The notes under the pieces are model-generated. The model was not told the DNA's origin. It saw only the letters and a list, made by a program, of their open reading frames with translations, and ran no database searches. A stretch of 41,390 nt of DNA from Nitrosomonadales bacterium (GTDB lineage: Bacteria; Pseudomonadota; Gammaproteobacteria; Burkholderiales; Gallionellaceae): assembly GCA_947475825.1 (NCBI GenBank), contig CANJMS010000010.1, positions 1-41,390 of the forward strand, given 5' to 3'. Positions within the stretch are counted from its first letter, which is position 1. Every line of letters starts with the position of its first letter. A program made the position numbers and the translations under genes. Shown here one piece after another: positions 1 to 9,202 of this stretch.

Positions 1-257
1 GCTTTACAACCACGGTCTACCACTCGCTGGTGAAGACAGTACATTTGAGTACGGCTATAACCAACCACTTTGCAACCGTTTTTTGGTTGCTTAGTGGGAT
101 GGCTAGTAGTTTCATCAGGAGCCGAGGACGATGCCAACACAGTTATCGTTTTTAACGCGAATTGGAATAAGAGCGCAACAAACGCCAGGGAAGCATGCTG
201 CTGAGATACCTGCAGTACATCGGTGGCAGGTGGAGGCGTATTTGCCTGGCTGTTTTG

Positions 258-489
258 TTAAATAAAAATAAAGCTGGCTGCGGTGATGTCAGTCGGGATG
301 TTGCTCAGCGTGGCAAATTGCACCATGGCACCGGCACCATTACCGTCTGCGTCGTAGAACAAGTTGCCCGTGCCGATATCGTACTTGATGAATGAAGTAT
401 CAATCCCACTGGTATCCAAAACACCCGTCCCGGAGAAAAAGTTAATTGCATCAATCGCAGCTCCCGGTATGCCCAATGCGCCAAGTGCA
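258..489 (-). pseudogene. Out-of-frame C-terminal remnant of the short adhesin (T1SS/RTX-type C-terminus)
   Basis: Minus ORF 258..476 (...TSFIKYDIGTGNLFYDADGNGAGAMVQFATLSNIPTDITAASFIFI) is near-identical to the C-terminus of the 1952-aa ORF 3134..8992, but in a different frame from the upstream ORF 490..2991. Confidence 0.8.
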
Positions 490-2976
490 TCAAAAACGGT
501 ATGGCTTACAAAAATGAGATCTATTTATATTCTCAAAGTTATTCACGATGGTGTTGTCGCCTGTTGTCTGATCAACAGAGACCAGGTCCACTGTTGCCGC
601 TTCCGTGCCGATCATGGTCAAGGTGTCGCCCCCTGGCCCATTTGCCCCGGCATCAATCGCGAGTCCATTCAGGTTGAAGTACCGAACAGTGTCATCACCA
701 GCACTGACGACAATGTCAGTGATGATGCTGAATATTGGCTGTGAGGTGAAGTCCTGCTGCGGACTGCCATTAGCAGCCTTTGCGCCAGTCACATTTACTG
801 TTACGTTTGGTATAGCCACACCGGCATCGGCCACGCTGTAGGTCGCTGTGTAAACAGTATTAGGATTATCACCAGCGTTCCACGCGCCACCAGAAGGTAT
901 CAACGTGCCACTTACTCCCAGGTTATCCGGGTTAAAAGTAATGGTTGGCGCAAATGACGGATTCATCGCCTGATCAAAGGTCACGGTGATACTGAAAGTA
1001 ACCACACCCACATCCGCATCGGTAATCAATTGGTCACTCGCCACCACACTGACGACGGCCGGGTTCAGTGTATCAATGCTGAATGTTGGTTGCGTAGGAA
1101 GGTAATCCTGCTGTGCGTTACCCGCTGCGTCCTGCGCGCCCGTCACGTCCACCGTCACATCCAGTATCGCCACATTAACGTCGAACACGTTGTAGTTCGC
1201 GATGTAGATTGAATTTACTCCGTTAACACCATCACTCCATACATCGTTGCTGAAGGTCAAAGTGCCCGCTACCGCTGGTGGTAAAGTAAGGGTTGGCACT
1301 ACCGTCGTGTTCATCGGCTCGTCGAAGGTCACAGTAATATTGAAAGTACCAGCACCCACGTCCGCATCGGTAATCATTGTGCTACTCGCCACCACGCTGG
1401 CAACCGTTGGATTAACGGTATCGATTGTTACCGTGTCGAGCGTAGCCACCAGGTTTCCATTACCCGCCGCGTCGGTGAACGCGCCAGCATTGATAGTCAC
1501 CGAGCCCAAGCCATTGAAATTGTCGCCAGCCGTAAAAGAGGCGTGATAGGTGGTGGCGGTATCCTGCACTAACGCGCCCAGCGTGCCGCCTGCGATGACG
1601 ACGTCACCCACGTTGCCATCCCAAGTGAAGCTCGTGCCCGGGTCTTCGCTGAAGGTAAAAGTTACGTTTGAAGTGTTGGTGGCATCGCTCAGCAAAGTTG
1701 CCACGATATCAATCGCGACCGTCGGATTCTGTGTGTCGATGCTGAATTTGGCCACAGCTGTATAGTCCGACTGCGGAATGCCACCAGCATTCTGTGCACC
1801 GGTTACATCCACCGTCACATCTGTTGCAAACACGTTTGCATCGGTCACGCTGTAAATTGCGGTGTAGACTTTTTGGTCTATGCTCCATCCGCTGAGGAGA
1901 ATGTTTTGAGTCAGTGTGCCCGTCACTCCCGGTGTAAAAGTAAGGGTTGGCACGACCGCCGTGTCCATCGGCTCATCGAAGGTCACAGCGATATTGAAAG
2001 TGCCAGCACCCACATCCGCATCGGCAATCAAGATGTCACTCGCTACCACACTGATAACAGTCGGATTCAGTGTATCGATGCTGAACGTTGGCTGTGAAGG
2101 AGTGTAATCCTGCTGCGCGTTACCTGCTGCATCCTGCGCACCCGTCACACTCACCGTCACGTTCGGTATCGCCACATTGACATCGAACACGTTATAGTTC
2201 GCGGTGTAAACGGTATTAACTCCATTAACGCCAGCACTCCATACACCGTTGCTGAAGGTCAAAGTGCCCGCTACCTCCGCTGGTAAAACCAATGTTGGCG
2301 TAGCCGCCGTATTCATCGCTTCGCTGAAAGTCACTGTGATACTGAATACGCCACCGGTATTCGAATTGAGGATAATCGGGTCGCTCGCCACGACGCTGGT
2401 AACCGTCGGAGTCGTCGCGTCCTTAGCGGATACTGGAGCACCTCCCCCTCCACCCCCGCTCAAAGCAGCGAGTGCCACCACCCCGCCGCCTGCCGCCAGC
2501 ATACCGCCTGCAGTAATGTTCACACCACCCACGACGCCCATAACATTGGAGAGCCCCAATGCGGGTGCTTCACTCACGACAGCTGCCCCACCGATTGCTT
2601 CACTTCCGATTGCTTCACTTCCGATTGCTTCACTTCCGATTGCTTCACTTCCGCCGGATATACCAGGCTCTACAGTTTTTATCGGTGTCGGTTCAGATAT
2701 TGGGTCTTGGGGCACATCTTGAGCCGCACCTTGTGGCGTGTCTTGTGGCGCATCTTGAGTCGCACCTTGTGGCGTGTCTTGCGGTGCGTCTTTAAGAGTA
2801 TCTTGAGGTGTGTCCTCTAGTGTATTTTGAGCGAGCGTCTGATTGGGTTCGTCGATTTGATTCTGTAATGGGTCGTCAGGGTCAACAATATCAATTTCGC
2901 GTTTGGCTTGTTTTATTGCTTTAGCGCGTGTGGAGAAGACGGCTTGTTTGGGTGTACCAAGACTTGCGATTGCCAT
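490..2976 (-). CDS. Ig-like repeat adhesin, truncated paralogue lacking the RTX C-terminal half
   Basis: ORF 490..2991 (likely start MAIASLGTPKQAVF at 2976). Repeats of the form PTVTSVVASDP...FSITVTFSEAMNTAATPTL...VTGAQDAAGNAQQDYTP. N-terminus is paralogous to the downstream adhesin; ends prematurely with NNFENINRSHFCKPYRF*. Confidence 0.85.
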   Translation of the reverse strand: MAIASLGTPKQAVFSTRAKAIKQAKREIDIVDPDDPLQNQIDEPNQTLAQNTLEDTPQDTLKDAPQDTPQGATQDAPQDTPQGAAQDVPQDPISEPTPIKTVEPGISGGSEAIGSEAIGSEAIGSEAIGGAAVVSEAPALGLSNVMGVVGGVNITAGGMLAAGGGVVALAALSGGGGGGAPVSAKDATTPTVTSVVASDPIILNSNTGGVFSITVTFSEAMNTAATPTLVLPAEVAGTLTFSNGVWSAGVNGVNTVYTANYNVFDVNVAIPNVTVSVTGAQDAAGNAQQDYTPSQPTFSIDTLNPTVISVVASDILIADADVGAGTFNIAVTFDEPMDTAVVPTLTFTPGVTGTLTQNILLSGWSIDQKVYTAIYSVTDANVFATDVTVDVTGAQNAGGIPQSDYTAVAKFSIDTQNPTVAIDIVATLLSDATNTSNVTFTFSEDPGTSFTWDGNVGDVVIAGGTLGALVQDTATTYHASFTAGDNFNGLGSVTINAGAFTDAAGNGNLVATLDTVTIDTVNPTVASVVASSTMITDADVGAGTFNITVTFDEPMNTTVVPTLTLPPAVAGTLTFSNDVWSDGVNGVNSIYIANYNVFDVNVAILDVTVDVTGAQDAAGNAQQDYLPTQPTFSIDTLNPAVVSVVASDQLITDADVGVVTFSITVTFDQAMNPSFAPTITFNPDNLGVSGTLIPSGGAWNAGDNPNTVYTATYSVADAGVAIPNVTVNVTGAKAANGSPQQDFTSQPIFSIITDIVVSAGDDTVRYFNLNGLAIDAGANGPGGDTLTMIGTEAATVDLVSVDQTTGDNTIVNNFENINRSHFCKPYRF
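2594..2660 (-). repeat. 15-bp in-frame tandem repeat (GSEAI) in short adhesin
   Basis: 'cgattgcttcacttc' is repeated in tandem, encoding GSEAIGSEAIGSEAIGSEAIG. Confidence 0.9.
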
Positions 2977-3133
2977 TTTTTCCTCTTTCAATCTTTAAAA
3001 AATTAATTTTTTTGGGTCGCCATTTCCTAATGTTTTAATCGACATTGACTGAAAATATTGACTGTTACTTATACGACATTAATCAGAGCAGCATACCTTG
3101 CTTACGCATAATTATAAATTTCAAGCGGGTATG

Positions 3134-6100
3134 TTAAATAAAAATAAAGCTGGCTGCGGTGATGTCAGTCGGGATGTTGCTCAGCGTAGCAAATTGCACC
3201 ATGGCACCGGCACCATTACCGTCTGCGTCGTAGAACAACTCACCCGTGGTGGTATCGTATTTGATAAAAGAAGTAACAATGCCACTGGTCGCAGAAACAC
3301 CCACCCCGGAAACGAAGTTGCTTGCGCCAATCGCAGTCCCGGGCAGAACCCCTGCATTTCCAAGTGCACCAAAAGGACCATGCTCCAACATGATGAGATC
3401 TGTGCCCACCGCGAAGTCTGTGATGGTATCGATGTTATCCAGACCAATCAGTGCATCAAAACCCAGTGCCGAATTAAATATGAATTGATCAGCGCCTAGG
3501 CCACCGGTCAATATGTCGCTGCCCAAGTCACCGTTCAAAATATCATTATTGGCACCCCCGCCCAAAGTATCATTGGCATCCAAGGTGCCCCACAGGTCCA
3601 CACTCGTTGCAGCTCGGGCAACGGCATCCGTACCAAAAGCAGTGCTTGAGAACACAACATCCCCCAGATTACCCGCATCCTTATCTAGGTCAGCGAAATA
3701 AATCCCTACCCCTCCGAATACATCAAACTCCACGCGGAAATTGTTGACATTGGTTGCGCGTAGCAGAATCGCATCTGTGCCTGTTATGAAGTCAACAATT
3801 GTATCTTCGACACCCACATTACTATCGCTTGACCCAACTATCCCGGCAACGGCAACGGCATCACTCACCACGGCATTAAACACAAAAGTATCCGCACCCG
3901 CCTCGCCTGTCAGCGTATCTACACCCTGACCACCCGTAAGGGTATCCGCATTCACGCCCCCACCCAGAGTGTCATCGCCTATCGTGCCCGTCAGATCAAC
4001 AATGGTCGCGGCCTGGGCAGTGGCCGCTGTAAGGAAAGCAGTGCTCAAGAAGAAATTGACATCACCCACATCGCTCACATCCAGATCGGCGCTATAAGTT
4101 GAAGGGGCAACAATATTTACGCTGACATTGTCTGCCACGTTAAAGTTGCCGACATTGGTCGCACGGATCAACACAAAATCTATGCCCGCTACAAAGTCGG
4201 TAACGGTATCCCCGACCCCCGCACCTCCGTTGCTATCGCTTGCTCCACCCACTATGGCATCAAACACAAATGTATCCGCGCCCGTGCCACCCGTGAGGGT
4301 ATCTATACCCCCGCCGCCCGTGAGCGTATCTGCACCCGCACCGCCCTTGAGGATATCTACATTGGCTCCCCCACCAAGAATGTCGACACCTGTCGTACCG
4401 GTCAGATCAACCATCGTGACCTCTTGGGCTTGAGCCGCTTGAGTAAGGTTATTCCCCGTCCAAAGAACCGTGGCACTGTTAATTTTAGCGATGTCCGAAA
4501 TGTATAAGTTGCCTCCGCTTCCGATCACATTGTCCACCACGCTGAAATTGCTGATCCCGGTTGCCCTGAGCAAAATAAAATCCTCGCCTGGTACGAAATC
4601 AGTTAACGTATCTATTAAACCACCCACGCTGTCGCCGTCATTAAACACAAAGATATCCGCACCCGCTCCGCCCGCAAGAGTGTCGGCACCTGCGCCACCC
4701 GTGAGGGTGTCATTTAATCCGCCAGTCGTAATTATGTCGTCCTCAATTGAGCCAGTCAGATCATATTGCAGGCGAGCCTCGAAGCTTACTTCGTCAAACG
4801 CGCCAGTCGGCGCAGCAAAAGTCACAGCAATATCACCGGCATCCGCAAAGCCTGCGCCGACATTATTGAGGCTAACCAAACCCGTCGAGGTTGTGAAGCT
4901 GGTTCTATCAGCTCCTGTTCCAGCGCCACCCGTTCCGATGGCGGTATTTGTCCCGTGCACAAAATTGGTCACATTGGTTGCGGCAATTCTCAAGGTGTCG
5001 CTGGTCAAATCAAACCCCGTGATCGTATCTTGCCCGGTATCGTTGCCACCACGAGTTACCACCACGCGCGCGGAATTGCTCGAGGTGCCCACCACGGCAT
5101 TTACGATAATGGTGTCCGAACCTGTGCCGCTGTTGATAGTATCGGCACCCGCTCCACCTGTAATAGTGTCAGCGCCGATACCTGTCGTGATTACATTGCT
5201 GCCTGTCGTGGCGATTACAGTGAGGTCTCCGGTATAAGTATTGGCCGTCAGGTCGCCACCATTCAATGTGACGGTCGCCGCAGTACTCCCGGTCAAGGTC
5301 AATACCTGACCTTGAGCACCGTTTAGGCCATCGGTTAACGCACTGGCATTGATCGTGTTGGAGCCGCTACCTGTTGCGATCGACAGCCCAAAAACCCCAA
5401 TCACATTTCCCGTGGTCACATTCAATGCACCAGTCAGCCCGGTAGCCGTGATGTTTCCTTTCAGGCCAGTGACGGTTTCCGCAGCTGCACCCGCCAAGGT
5501 CAGCGTGATGTTATCCGCCAGCGCGGTGGCGTTAACCGTTACCGTATCGTTTGCCGCCGTGCCGGTGATCGAAGTGGCTGCCGTACCCGTGATGATGGTG
5601 ATACCGTTGTCAGCCGCATCACCGATCGTTACGGTCAAGATACCAGTCAGAGTGGTGGCGGTGAGGTTGCCGACCAGATCGATGACGGTTTCCGCTGCCG
5701 AGCCTAACAAGGTCAGCACAGTGTTCTGTGCCAGCGCAGCCGCGTTGGTCGAGATCACATCGCCTGCTCCGCTGGCAGTAATGGAAGTGGCCGCCGAGCC
5801 AGTGGTAATGCTGATGGCGTTATCACCTGCATTGCCAGTTGTTATGGTCAATGCGCCAGTCAGGCCACCTGCCGCCACGTTGCCGACCAAACCTGTGATG
5901 GTTTCCGCTGCTGCACCTGCCAAGGTCAGCGTGGTGTTGTCCAGCAGCGCAGCGGAAATGACCGTCACCGTATCGCTTGCCGCCGTACCTGTGATCGAAG
6001 TAGCCGCCGTGCCAGTGGTGATACTGATGGCGTTGTCGACTGTGTTGTCGCCAGTGATCACGGTCAGGATGCCATCCAGCGCAGTGGCTGTGATGTTACC

Positions 6101-8992
6101 AACCAGATTGGTTACGGTTTCCGCTGATGTACCCGTTAATGTCAGCACGGTGTTGTCCAGCAGCGCAGCGGTATTGACATTGAGCGCGGTGGGGACATTG
6201 GAGCGATTGATAGTCGTCGCGCCAGTTCCGGTGTCTACATTCACGATACCTGCCGCGTTGGCATTGGCTTCCAATGTGACGGTGCTTGCGCCAGTTAAAC
6301 CCAACGTCTCAATGCTTGTTATTCCAGCACCCGAAACGAAATCGGTATCGATAAGCGTTGCTGCTGCCGTCATCTGGATGCGGTCATTACCTAGCCCGCC
6401 ATCAATGATCACGGCTGCAGCCAAGACTGCTTGCGAGGCGAAATTAAAGGTATCGTCGCCATCACTGCCACTGAGAGTATCCGCACCGCCACCGCCCGTG
6501 ATGATGTCATTGCCTGTTCCGCCCCGCAGAACATTCACAACCGTTGAACCCGTCAGATTAACAGCGACAGTCGCGCCGGAGGCATCCACATTCTCAAAGT
6601 TGTTCACGATGGTGCTGTCGCCTGTTGTCTGATCAATTACAAAGCTTAGGTCTGCTGTCGCCACTTCCGTGCCGATCATGGTTAGTGTGTCGCTGCCCAG
6701 ACCCCCATCGAGCGTGAGCCCAGCCAGGTTGTGATACTGAACAATGTCGTCACCGTCGCTTACGGTAAAATCAGTGACGATGCTGAATGTTGGTTGTGGG
6801 GTGTAGTCCTGCTGCAGGCTGCCATTGGCGGCCTGTGCGCCAGTCACATCCACCATAACGCCTGCTGCAACCACACCGGCATCGGCCACGTCATAGGTCG
6901 CGGTGTAGATGGTGTTGGTTACGTTCCATACTCCAGCACCGTTTTGGGTTAACGTGCTAACCACAGGCTGGCTGAAAATCAAGGTTGGATCTGCTAAGCC
7001 GTCCGCCTTCATCGCTTCGCTGAAGGTCACAGCAATACTGAAAGTGCCTGTGCCCACATTCGCATCGACAATCGTCTGAAGGCTTGCCAACACACTGACG
7101 ACGGTTGGGTTGGCAGTGTCGATCGCCACCGTGTCGGGCGTTGCCGCCAAGTTACCATTGCCCGCCGCGTCGGTGAACACGCCAGCATTGACTGTTACCG
7201 AGCCTGCGCCCTGAACGCCGTCGTTGGCGGTGAAAGTAGCAAAGTAGAGCAGTGGGTTATTAAGTGTGGCCGATAAGTTGCTGATTGTTCCGTTGGCAGC
7301 AGAAATGTCTATAAGATCAAAACCGACTGGAGCCTCACTGAAGGTGAAGGTCACATTCGCAGTGTTGGTGGTATCAGTCAGCGAGGTCGCCACGATATCG
7401 ATGGTAACCGTCGGATTAACGGTATCAATTGTCACTGTATCGGGCGTTGCCGCCAGGTTACCACTACCCGCCGCATCGGTGAACGTGCCCGCATTAACTG
7501 TTACCGAGCCGGAGCCATTGAAGTTGTCAGCAGCGGTGAAAGTGGCGGTGTAAAGCAGTGGGTTATTAAGCGTGGCCAATAAGCTGCTGATTGTTCCGTT
7601 GGCAGCAGAAATGTCTATAAGATCAAAACCGACTGGTGCTTCGCTGAAAGTGAAGGTCACATTCGAAGTGTTGGCGGTATCGCTCAGCGAGGTCGCCACA
7701 ATATCAATCGCGACTGTCGGATTCCGTGTGTCGATGCTGAACTCAATTTCGGCAATATAATCCGACTGCGGAGTGCCGCTAGCACTCTGTGTGCCCGTTA
7801 CATCCACCGTCACATTCGGTGCCGACACATTTACGTCGGCCACGCTGTAGTTCGCGGTGTAGACGGAATTATTTCCATTAACGCCATTACTCCAGACACC
7901 ATTGGTAAAGGTCAAAGTGCCCGTCACCGCCGGGGTAAAAGTAAGGATTGGCACTACCGAAATGTTCATCGACTGGTCAAAAGTCACGGTGATATTGAAA
8001 GTGCCAGTACCCACATCCGCATCGGTAATTATTGTGTCACTCGCCACTACACTGACGATGGCCGGGTTCACCGTATCGATGCTGAATGTTGGCAGGGGGG
8101 TATAATCCAGCTGTGCATTACCTGCTGCGTCCTGCGCACCCGTCACATCTACCGTAATACCTGCTGCAACCACGTTGGCATCGGTCACGTTATAGGTCTC
8201 GGTATAGACGGTATTGCCCAAGCTCCACACACCAAGGCCGTTTTGAGTCAGTGTCTGTGTGTCAATTAGCGTCGGGCTAAAAATCAATACTGGTGTTGCC
8301 GCCGTATTCATTGCTTCACTGAAAGTCACGATGACATTGAAGAAGAGGCCAATGCCCGTGTCCGTGCTGGTGATCATCGGGTCGCTCGCCGTCACACTGG
8401 TAACAGTCGGAGCTTGCCTGTCTACAGCGGGTGGGGGAGCACCTCCACCCGCACCCGCACCACCACTCCCGCCGCTCAAAGCTGCGAGTGCCACCACCCC
8501 GCCGCCCGCCGCCAGCATACCGCCTGCAGTGATGTTCACACCACCCACGACACCCACAACATTGGAGAGCGATTCACCCACGCCATCTGCCCCACTGATA
8601 GCTTCACTTCCGCTGAATAAATCAGGTTCTACAGGCTCTACAGTTTTTATCGGTGTCGATTCAGATATTGGATCTTGAGGGACATCTTGCGCCGCACCTT
8701 GTGGCACATCTTGAGTCGCATCTTGTGGTGTGTTCTGTGACGTATCTGGCGGAGTATCTGGCGGAGTATCTGGCGGAGTATCTGGCGGAGTATCTTGCGG
8801 TGCGTCTTGAGGAGTATCTTGAGGTGTGTCCTCTAGTGTATTTTGAGCGAGCGTCTGATTGGGTTCGTCGATTTGATTCTGTAATGGGTCGTCAGGGTCA
8901 ATAATGTCAATTTTGTGTTTGGCTTGTTTTATTGTTTTAGCGCGTGCGGAAAAGACAGTTTGTTTGGGTGTACCAAAACTTGGGATTGCCAT
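3134..8992 (-). CDS. Large Ig-like/RTX repeat adhesin (putative type I secreted calcium-binding surface protein)
   Basis: 1952-aa ORF: low-complexity DTPQ/DTPP N-terminus, G/A-rich segment, Ig-like repeats, a ~71-72-aa repeat block, then several hemolysin-type GGAGADTLTGG blocks and a typical C-terminal FYDADGNGAGAMVQFATL segment. Confidence 0.9.
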   Translation of the reverse strand: MAIPSFGTPKQTVFSARAKTIKQAKHKIDIIDPDDPLQNQIDEPNQTLAQNTLEDTPQDTPQDAPQDTPPDTPPDTPPDTPPDTSQNTPQDATQDVPQGAAQDVPQDPISESTPIKTVEPVEPDLFSGSEAISGADGVGESLSNVVGVVGGVNITAGGMLAAGGGVVALAALSGGSGGAGAGGGAPPPAVDRQAPTVTSVTASDPMITSTDTGIGLFFNVIVTFSEAMNTAATPVLIFSPTLIDTQTLTQNGLGVWSLGNTVYTETYNVTDANVVAAGITVDVTGAQDAAGNAQLDYTPLPTFSIDTVNPAIVSVVASDTIITDADVGTGTFNITVTFDQSMNISVVPILTFTPAVTGTLTFTNGVWSNGVNGNNSVYTANYSVADVNVSAPNVTVDVTGTQSASGTPQSDYIAEIEFSIDTRNPTVAIDIVATSLSDTANTSNVTFTFSEAPVGFDLIDISAANGTISSLLATLNNPLLYTATFTAADNFNGSGSVTVNAGTFTDAAGSGNLAATPDTVTIDTVNPTVTIDIVATSLTDTTNTANVTFTFSEAPVGFDLIDISAANGTISNLSATLNNPLLYFATFTANDGVQGAGSVTVNAGVFTDAAGNGNLAATPDTVAIDTANPTVVSVLASLQTIVDANVGTGTFSIAVTFSEAMKADGLADPTLIFSQPVVSTLTQNGAGVWNVTNTIYTATYDVADAGVVAAGVMVDVTGAQAANGSLQQDYTPQPTFSIVTDFTVSDGDDIVQYHNLAGLTLDGGLGSDTLTMIGTEVATADLSFVIDQTTGDSTIVNNFENVDASGATVAVNLTGSTVVNVLRGGTGNDIITGGGGADTLSGSDGDDTFNFASQAVLAAAVIIDGGLGNDRIQMTAAATLIDTDFVSGAGITSIETLGLTGASTVTLEANANAAGIVNVDTGTGATTINRSNVPTALNVNTAALLDNTVLTLTGTSAETVTNLVGNITATALDGILTVITGDNTVDNAISITTGTAATSITGTAASDTVTVISAALLDNTTLTLAGAAAETITGLVGNVAAGGLTGALTITTGNAGDNAISITTGSAATSITASGAGDVISTNAAALAQNTVLTLLGSAAETVIDLVGNLTATTLTGILTVTIGDAADNGITIITGTAATSITGTAANDTVTVNATALADNITLTLAGAAAETVTGLKGNITATGLTGALNVTTGNVIGVFGLSIATGSGSNTINASALTDGLNGAQGQVLTLTGSTAATVTLNGGDLTANTYTGDLTVIATTGSNVITTGIGADTITGGAGADTINSGTGSDTIIVNAVVGTSSNSARVVVTRGGNDTGQDTITGFDLTSDTLRIAATNVTNFVHGTNTAIGTGGAGTGADRTSFTTSTGLVSLNNVGAGFADAGDIAVTFAAPTGAFDEVSFEARLQYDLTGSIEDDIITTGGLNDTLTGGAGADTLAGGAGADIFVFNDGDSVGGLIDTLTDFVPGEDFILLRATGISNFSVVDNVIGSGGNLYISDIAKINSATVLWTGNNLTQAAQAQEVTMVDLTGTTGVDILGGGANVDILKGGAGADTLTGGGGIDTLTGGTGADTFVFDAIVGGASDSNGGAGVGDTVTDFVAGIDFVLIRATNVGNFNVADNVSVNIVAPSTYSADLDVSDVGDVNFFLSTAFLTAATAQAATIVDLTGTIGDDTLGGGVNADTLTGGQGVDTLTGEAGADTFVFNAVVSDAVAVAGIVGSSDSNVGVEDTIVDFITGTDAILLRATNVNNFRVEFDVFGGVGIYFADLDKDAGNLGDVVFSSTAFGTDAVARAATSVDLWGTLDANDTLGGGANNDILNGDLGSDILTGGLGADQFIFNSALGFDALIGLDNIDTITDFAVGTDLIMLEHGPFGALGNAGVLPGTAIGASNFVSGVGVSATSGIVTSFIKYDTTTGELFYDADGNGAGAMVQFATLSNIPTDITAASFIFI
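5270..6185 (-). repeat. ~71-72-aa (213-216 bp) coding repeat block, beta-solenoid-like
   Basis: The motif LTLxGxxAETVTxLVGNxTATxLTGxLTVxTG recurs. The DNA marker 'gacggtttccgc' and variants starts at about 5471, 5684, 5897 and 6113. Confidence 0.75.
8744..8802 (-). repeat. 12-bp in-frame tandem repeat (DTPP) in long adhesin
   Basis: 'ggcggagtatct' is repeated in tandem, encoding DTPPDTPPDTPPDTPPDT. Confidence 0.9.
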
Positions 8993-9202
8993 TACTTTCC
9001 TCCTTCAATCTTTAAGAAATTAATTTTTTTGGTCGCCATTTCCTATACGACATTAATTCAGATAAATTAAAGCGGCATACCTTGCTTACGCATAAGCACA
9101 CTTATAAATTCCAAGCGGGCATGTTATGTCGATTATATGTAGCTTTGAGTACAAGGTAAAGCTTATAAGCGCGCGAATATTGGTCGTGCAACGCACGCTA
9201 GA

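Noticed and set aside
1-250. Minus-strand open frame running off the left edge (..LAFVALLFQFALKTITVLASSS...)
   Set aside because: No clear start, RBS or family; too short and truncated to call.
2594-2660. Possible CRISPR-like array
   Set aside because: Units are contiguous 15-bp coding repeats with no spacers; it is a minisatellite.
490-2991. Programmed ribosomal frameshift producing the full short adhesin
   Set aside because: No slippery heptamer plus structure evident at the frame junction, and the deletion scar fully explains the frame change.
4470-5237. 255-aa plus ORF antisense to the long adhesin
   Set aside because: Same antisense-shadow explanation; no independent start/RBS or domain evidence.
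5349-6632. 427-aa plus-strand ORF (MIVLEPLPVAIDSPKT...)
   Set aside because: Antisense to the repetitive adhesin; low-complexity V/A/P-rich composition is a shadow of the GC-biased repeat codons, with no recognisable domain.
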